Source: JAEVLT01 sp964484065 (lineage in GTDB: Bacteria > Bacillota > Bacilli > Bacillales > Cytobacillaceae). From it: 64,000 nt of DNA. Below the pieces are notes generated by a model. That model searched no databases, had not been told where the DNA came from, and saw only the letters and a program-made list of their open reading frames with translations. The translations under genes and the position numbers were made by a program. Location: contig CAZAEW010000002.1 in the NCBI GenBank assembly GCA_964484065.1, forward strand, positions 248,001 through 312,000. The letters run 5' to 3'. How positions within the stretch are numbered: position 1 is the stretch's first letter; every line of letters begins with the position of its first letter. Positions 61,038-64,000 of the stretch are shown here, in pieces.

Positions 61038-61652
61038 TTATGAAAAGCAATAAAGTTTGTCTATTATTTTAATATAGTCAATTCTAGGCTGAAAACCAAG
61101 GGGGATAAAATGAGCCTTTTGTTCTATTTCTGCCTTTGTAATTGATTTTCTTCCCCCGTTATCCATTCTGTCCCAAAAGTGCAGTAAATCCGACGCTTCG
61201 AGAAAAAAAACTTGATCACTGCTCGTAAAGCGAAGGATGACAAAACAAATCCCATTTTGCTTTAAAACGGCATCCATGTGCCGGATTTGATGTGCATGGA
61301 AATTTTTTAAAGGAAAGGAAGTAGGATTTTGTGTTTCTTTTGCTTCAAAGTCGATATACCTTCCTTTATAAATTCCATTATAGTCCGTTGTTGATGCTTG
61401 CTTAAAATAGGCTTCTTTTATAACGGCAGCACTCCGTTTAGGATAATCCACTTGAACAATCTGAATAGGGGTAGGTTTCTTATGAATGACAGCTATGTTC
61501 CTATTAAGATAGAATTCATTTGTATGATTAAGATCTTCTTCAAGTGTCATTCCCCTGTTGCTAAAGGAATCGTTGGGCTTATTTACACGGTTTGTGTTGA
61601 ACTCATTCTCCTTAGGAATATAACGTTTACCATTCGGATAGTGGAAATACAT
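61038..61652 (-). CDS. recU: Holliday junction resolvase RecU
   Basis: RecU cleaves Holliday junctions and modulates RecA. The catalytic region has the TDYNGIYKGRYIDFEAKET motif (metal ligands D and ExK) near residue 80-95, preceded by RGMTLEEDLN and the PKRSAAVIKEAYFKQ segment. ATG 61652, after GAGGTG, gives 204 aa starting MYFHYPNGKRY; an upstream in-frame extension to 61697 lacks a site. It precedes ponA by 37 nt, so they form one operon. It diverges from yppC. Confidence 0.95.
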   Translation of the reverse strand: MYFHYPNGKRYIPKENEFNTNRVNKPNDSFSNRGMTLEEDLNHTNEFYLNRNIAVIHKKPTPIQIVQVDYPKRSAAVIKEAYFKQASTTDYNGIYKGRYIDFEAKETQNPTSFPLKNFHAHQIRHMDAVLKQNGICFVILRFTSSDQVFFLEASDLLHFWDRMDNGGRKSITKAEIEQKAHFIPLGFQPRIDYIKIIDKLYCFS

Positions 61653-61791
61653 TTTTTGCACCTCACAGACTACACCTATCATATCAAATTTATACAAAAT
61701 AATCAGGAATAAAAAAAGGAATCCAATACATTTTAATGATTAGAGATGTTTTTTTAGATGGAAATGTCGAAAAATACAGGGATGGCACCAT

Positions 61792-62775
61792 ATGAATCAG
61801 CTGACACAACAGGAAAAGGAGTTTATAAAAACAATTAACGAGGTAACAAAAAAAAATAACATAGACAATATCTCGAGGACAAATGCTTATTTCCGTTATT
61901 TTCAAAAGCATCCGGATATGATCTGGTCTTTTCTGGCCAGCATGGTTTCTAGAAATGGGGGCTGGAATATGTGTGATCTGGAAGGCTCCATATTCCCGCA
62001 GATATTGGAAGCAAGGACAAGAAAACAGCTTTTCTTAACATATGAGCGTGCAAATTGGCTTATTTTTCATGATGCATTCCCCCAGCTTTTGGTTTATCAA
62101 TATTCAGCGACTGTAAACAAACCGCTTTTTTATTTACTTCCTTATTTTAGTGTTTCTGAATTTATCCAAAAAGAATGGGAGAGATATTGGCAGGAAAATG
62201 ATCAATACCGTCTTATGACCGCTCTGATTATAAATGAGCAAAATGTGATTCAAACCCCGATCATCGACCATCCTGTTTATAAGCATAAAGTATTTCATTC
62301 GCTAATTTTTGCTTTCCAGGATTGGCTTCATTTTAGCTGTGTTTTATTTCCAACCTGCGGCGGAGAACTTTATGGGGCAAGTGTGTGCGGGTTTCGCACA
62401 TTGTCAAAACGGATTAACCTCGGAAAAAGTCTTGCTGACATCCTATTTAATAAAAGGCTTTTTCCCTATTTCTATGAGTTTGCAGAAACGACTGCCCATA
62501 CTGGTTCAAGGTATGACTATGAACAATATTTTAAGGTCCCTCAATTTAAAAAAAGAGATACCCCTTTTTTACGAACAACCTTTCCTGTCATTGAGCACCA
62601 TCAGCATCATCATGAAGATTGGAGTTTATCAAGGCGTATTTCCCCGGCGTGGCTGCTCTTTAAACCGCATCAACGGCATAATATCCATCTTACGGATTGG
62701 TATTTTGCAAAGAAAAACCAGCTTTATCTTTTGATGCACCTCAAAGAGGCTTTTCATATCGACCATAAAATGTAA
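61792..62775 (+). CDS. yppC: DUF2515 family protein YppC
   Basis: A 327-aa protein rich in aromatic residues and histidine, with one or two hydrophobic stretches but no clear signal peptide. Segments such as NAYFRYFQKHPDMIWSFLAS and NGGWNMCDLEG look family-specific; I recognise it from position opposite recU, as for B. subtilis YppC. Several short out-of-frame ORFs overlap it. No catalytic motif was found. A terminator begins at its stop. Confidence 0.82.
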   Translation: MNQLTQQEKEFIKTINEVTKKNNIDNISRTNAYFRYFQKHPDMIWSFLASMVSRNGGWNMCDLEGSIFPQILEARTRKQLFLTYERANWLIFHDAFPQLLVYQYSATVNKPLFYLLPYFSVSEFIQKEWERYWQENDQYRLMTALIINEQNVIQTPIIDHPVYKHKVFHSLIFAFQDWLHFSCVLFPTCGGELYGASVCGFRTLSKRINLGKSLADILFNKRLFPYFYEFAETTAHTGSRYDYEQYFKVPQFKKRDTPFLRTTFPVIEHHQHHHEDWSLSRRISPAWLLFKPHQRHNIHLTDWYFAKKNQLYLLMHLKEAFHIDHKM

Positions 62776-62804
62776 AAAGCAATGGGAGAAGCCCCATTGC
62801 TTTT
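62775..62804. terminator. Bidirectional terminator between yppC and sspM
   Basis: A perfect 12-bp stem (62775-62786 with 62793-62804) has A residues on its left side and T residues on its right side. Confidence 0.9.
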
Positions 62805-62912
62805 CTATTCAGCCGGTCTGTTTTCACCTTCGAGCTTTTTATCTCCGAATCCGGTCTTTTTTTCAGGAGCGCTTCGCGGCTGGTTTTTGGTTTGTTTGTT
62901 CGCTTTTGACAT
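62805..62912 (-). CDS. sspM: Small acid-soluble spore protein SspM
   Basis: A 35-aa, Lys- and Gln-rich ORF, MSKANKQTKNQPRSAPE, then FGDKKLEGENRPAE. The ending DKKLEGENRP matches the SspM family of minor spore proteins. A GGAGGTGG site lies 9 nt before the ATG. It is convergent with yppC. In B. subtilis sspM is expressed in the forespore under sigma G; a weak match lies upstream. Confidence 0.85.
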   Translation of the reverse strand: MSKANKQTKNQPRSAPEKKTGFGDKKLEGENRPAE

Positions 62913-63110
62913 TTCTATAACCACCTCCAATAGTAGCTTGTGCGGAAATACATATTTTCATTCCGATTCAGACGATGTCGAATCAAGCCGGGCATCATTA
63001 AGACAAAAGCACTATCTTTGGCGAATCCCTTCTTGTTTTGTCAAGAGGGAAGGAAGAAGGAAATTTAGAGAGAATCTTTCTATAAACACAAACTGAAGGA
63101 GGTATATATA

Positions 63111-63398
63111 ATGAATGGAGCAATCTTTGAAAAAGATAATGTGTTAACAGCGTTAACGGAAATCAATCATCAGCTTGAAGAATTGGAATCCTTACTTGAG
63201 GAATCTTTTTCAGACCTTCGCGGCCAATGGTATTGTGAAGAAAAACAGAGACTTGCCGCATGTGAGCAAAAAATTTCCTCCCTCGAAAATCTGACCGAAA
63301 CAATCATCCAAAACAAGGGAATAATTTGGGACTATAACCATTTTTCAATGAGAAATAAAAACTTATCTTCACTAAAAATGGAACTGGGTTTTCAATAA
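63111..63398 (+). CDS. Unrecognised small coiled-coil protein
   Basis: I do not recognise this 95-aa gene. It has a strong AAGGAGG ribosome binding site 8 nt before the ATG and a good bidirectional terminator after it, so it looks expressed. The N-terminal half is a predicted coiled coil (ALTEINHQLEELESLLEESF), followed by a conserved-looking WYCEEKQRLAACEQKISSLE, with two cysteines and a tryptophan. It is soluble and acidic. It lies between sspM and yppF, where B. subtilis has yppD and yppE; it does not look like YppE. Confidence 0.7.
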   Translation: MNGAIFEKDNVLTALTEINHQLEELESLLEESFSDLRGQWYCEEKQRLAACEQKISSLENLTETIIQNKGIIWDYNHFSMRNKNLSSLKMELGFQ

Positions 63399-63408
63399 TA
63401 AATAAAAA

Positions 63409-63436
63409 AAAGGGGCTGCAGGATGCAGCCCCTTTA
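63409..63436. terminator. Bidirectional terminator between the unknown gene and yppF
   Basis: A perfect 12-bp stem (63409-63420 with 63424-63435) has a three-base loop. An A run on the left serves as the T run for yppF on the minus strand; the plus-strand T run is short. Confidence 0.88.
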
Positions 63437-63461
63437 AGTATCCCCTTTACGTATGATCTTT

Positions 63462-63677
63462 TTAATTTAAACTGTTGATGAGGGAGTTGTCAGTATCGCT
63501 GTCCAGCGGCATAAATGCACCTCTGGCTTCAAGATCACGGACAAGAAGGCTGTATTCTTTGATGTTAATCTCGTTATGAATGTAAGCTTTCCTGGCAAAA
63601 TCCAATAATTCATTAACATTTTCAGTTGAATAGTCCTTGCTTTGTGTAAACAAGCTTTTTAATTGGCTAATGTTCAT
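63462..63677 (-). CDS. yppF: YppF family small protein
   Basis: A 71-aa acidic protein, MNISQLKSLFTQSKDYSTEN, with the ELLDFARKAYIHNEINIKEYSLLVRDLEARGA core typical of the YppF family. A GGAGGAG site precedes the ATG. It is divergent from yppG, as its position in B. subtilis suggests. Function unknown. Confidence 0.82.
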   Translation of the reverse strand: MNISQLKSLFTQSKDYSTENVNELLDFARKAYIHNEINIKEYSLLVRDLEARGAFMPLDSDTDNSLINSLN

Positions 63678-63863
63678 TTTTCGTCTCCTCCTTCACCGTT
63701 TCTTATATCGTACCATGAAAAACTGATTTTTTTAGTTTTTCAAAAATTAAGACTTCCGACACTTTATGCCAATAAGTGACACTAATCTTTAAAATGAGAG
63801 AATCACCCTTTAGCTTTCATCCACATAAAGTGTAGTGATGAAAAGCAGAGGAGATGTTTGCCC

Positions 63864-64000
63864 ATGTTTAATAGAAGGAGAGGGATTCCTTATTACAATC
63901 ATGGATATTCGGGGCAAATGATGCACGGGAATCCGCTGCAGCTGCGCATGTATCAACCAATAGTCCGTCAATATCCATATCCGCCTCCCTTTGAGAATCC
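63864..64000 (+). CDS. yppG: YppG-like protein, N-terminal part
   Basis: The frame opens at ATG 63864 after GAGGAGATG and runs to the window edge. The 45 visible residues are rich in Pro, Tyr, Gln, Met and His (RRRGIPYYNHGY, MYQPIVRQYPYPPP), like the tyrosine- and proline-rich YppG family. It looks like a spore-coat-type composition, but no function can be given. It is incomplete at its 3' end. Confidence 0.7.
   Translation, partial: MFNRRRGIPYYNHGYSGQMMHGNPLQLRMYQPIVRQYPYPPPFEN

Noticed and set aside
62309..62734. A 141-codon frame inside yppC.
   Set aside because: Same-strand out-of-frame shadow of yppC without a start signal.
1..64000. CRISPR array, prophage, insertion sequence or defence island.
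   Set aside because: No repeated spacer units, transposase, integrase or phage structural gene was seen; gene order is collinear housekeeping DNA.

Overview
This window is a low-GC chromosomal segment from an endospore-forming member of the Bacillaceae. The evidence is gene content and order: it follows the Bacillus subtilis recS-to-yppG interval almost gene for gene. It carries sporulation and germination genes (spoIVA, cotJABC, sleB-ypeB, ypjB, sspM), bacillithiol genes (bshA, bshB1, ypdA) and a menaquinol:cytochrome c reductase, so the organism is an aerobic or facultative spore former. The genus cannot be fixed from the sequence alone. No rRNA, tRNA, phage, transposase or CRISPR array was found; most of the window is vertically inherited housekeeping DNA.

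Layout. 0-6 kb: recQ(recS)-ypbD-ypbE-ypbF, an opposite-strand spore coat operon cotJABC, ypbG and the Clp adaptor mecA2(ypbH). 6-12 kb: catabolic glutamate dehydrogenase gudB, bacillithiol-disulfide reductase ypdA, intramembrane protease prsW, and the cortex-lysis pair sleB-ypeB. 12-25 kb: PilZ protein, a small DUF5359 gene, cmk, plsC, S1-like protein, fni, ypzI, yphA, der, gpsA, yphE, yphF, spoIVA, hbs, folE and the TRAP gene mtrB. 25-28 kb: the menaquinone cluster hepS-menG-hepT, then ndk and cheR. 29-35 kb: aromatic amino acid operon aroF-aroB-aroH-hisC-tyrA-aroE(aroA). 35-42 kb: ypiA-ypiB-ypiF, qcrABC, ypjA, ypjB and a zinc peptidase. 42-49 kb: ypjC, ypjD, dapB, mgsA, bshB1, bshA, cca and birA. 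49-58 kb: panBCD behind an attenuator-like leader, dinG, ypmA, ypmB, aspB, dnaD, nth and ypoC. 58-64 kb: recU-ponA on the minus strand, yppC, sspM, an unrecognised small gene, yppF and the start of yppG.

How the genes work together. fni, hepS, hepT and menG supply the heptaprenyl tail and last methylation of menaquinone-7, which the qcrABC complex uses. The aro genes supply chorismate. bshA/bshB1 make bacillithiol and YpdA probably reduces its disulfide. PanBCD makes pantothenate. RecQ, DinG, Nth and RecU serve DNA repair and recombination; PonA builds the wall.

Most notable deviations. (1) The trpEDCFBA block that B. subtilis carries between aroH and hisC is absent (only 72 bp remain), although mtrB, the trp attenuation regulator, is intact. 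(2) The panB leader has mutually exclusive hairpins, a terminator and an alternative stem, as expected for a riboswitch-like attenuator. (3) A sporulation-type promoter followed by a 15-bp terminator, with no ORF between them, lies after gpsA. (4) Inverted repeats overlap or precede several promoters (qcr, hbs, mecA2, hepS). (5) cotJABC and a zinc peptidase gene interrupt otherwise collinear stretches. I did not find a clearly new multi-gene system; the best leads are regulatory RNA and operator candidates.

Gene positions use starts re-chosen from ribosome binding sites and family length. B. subtilis comparisons are from memory and were not checked against a database.
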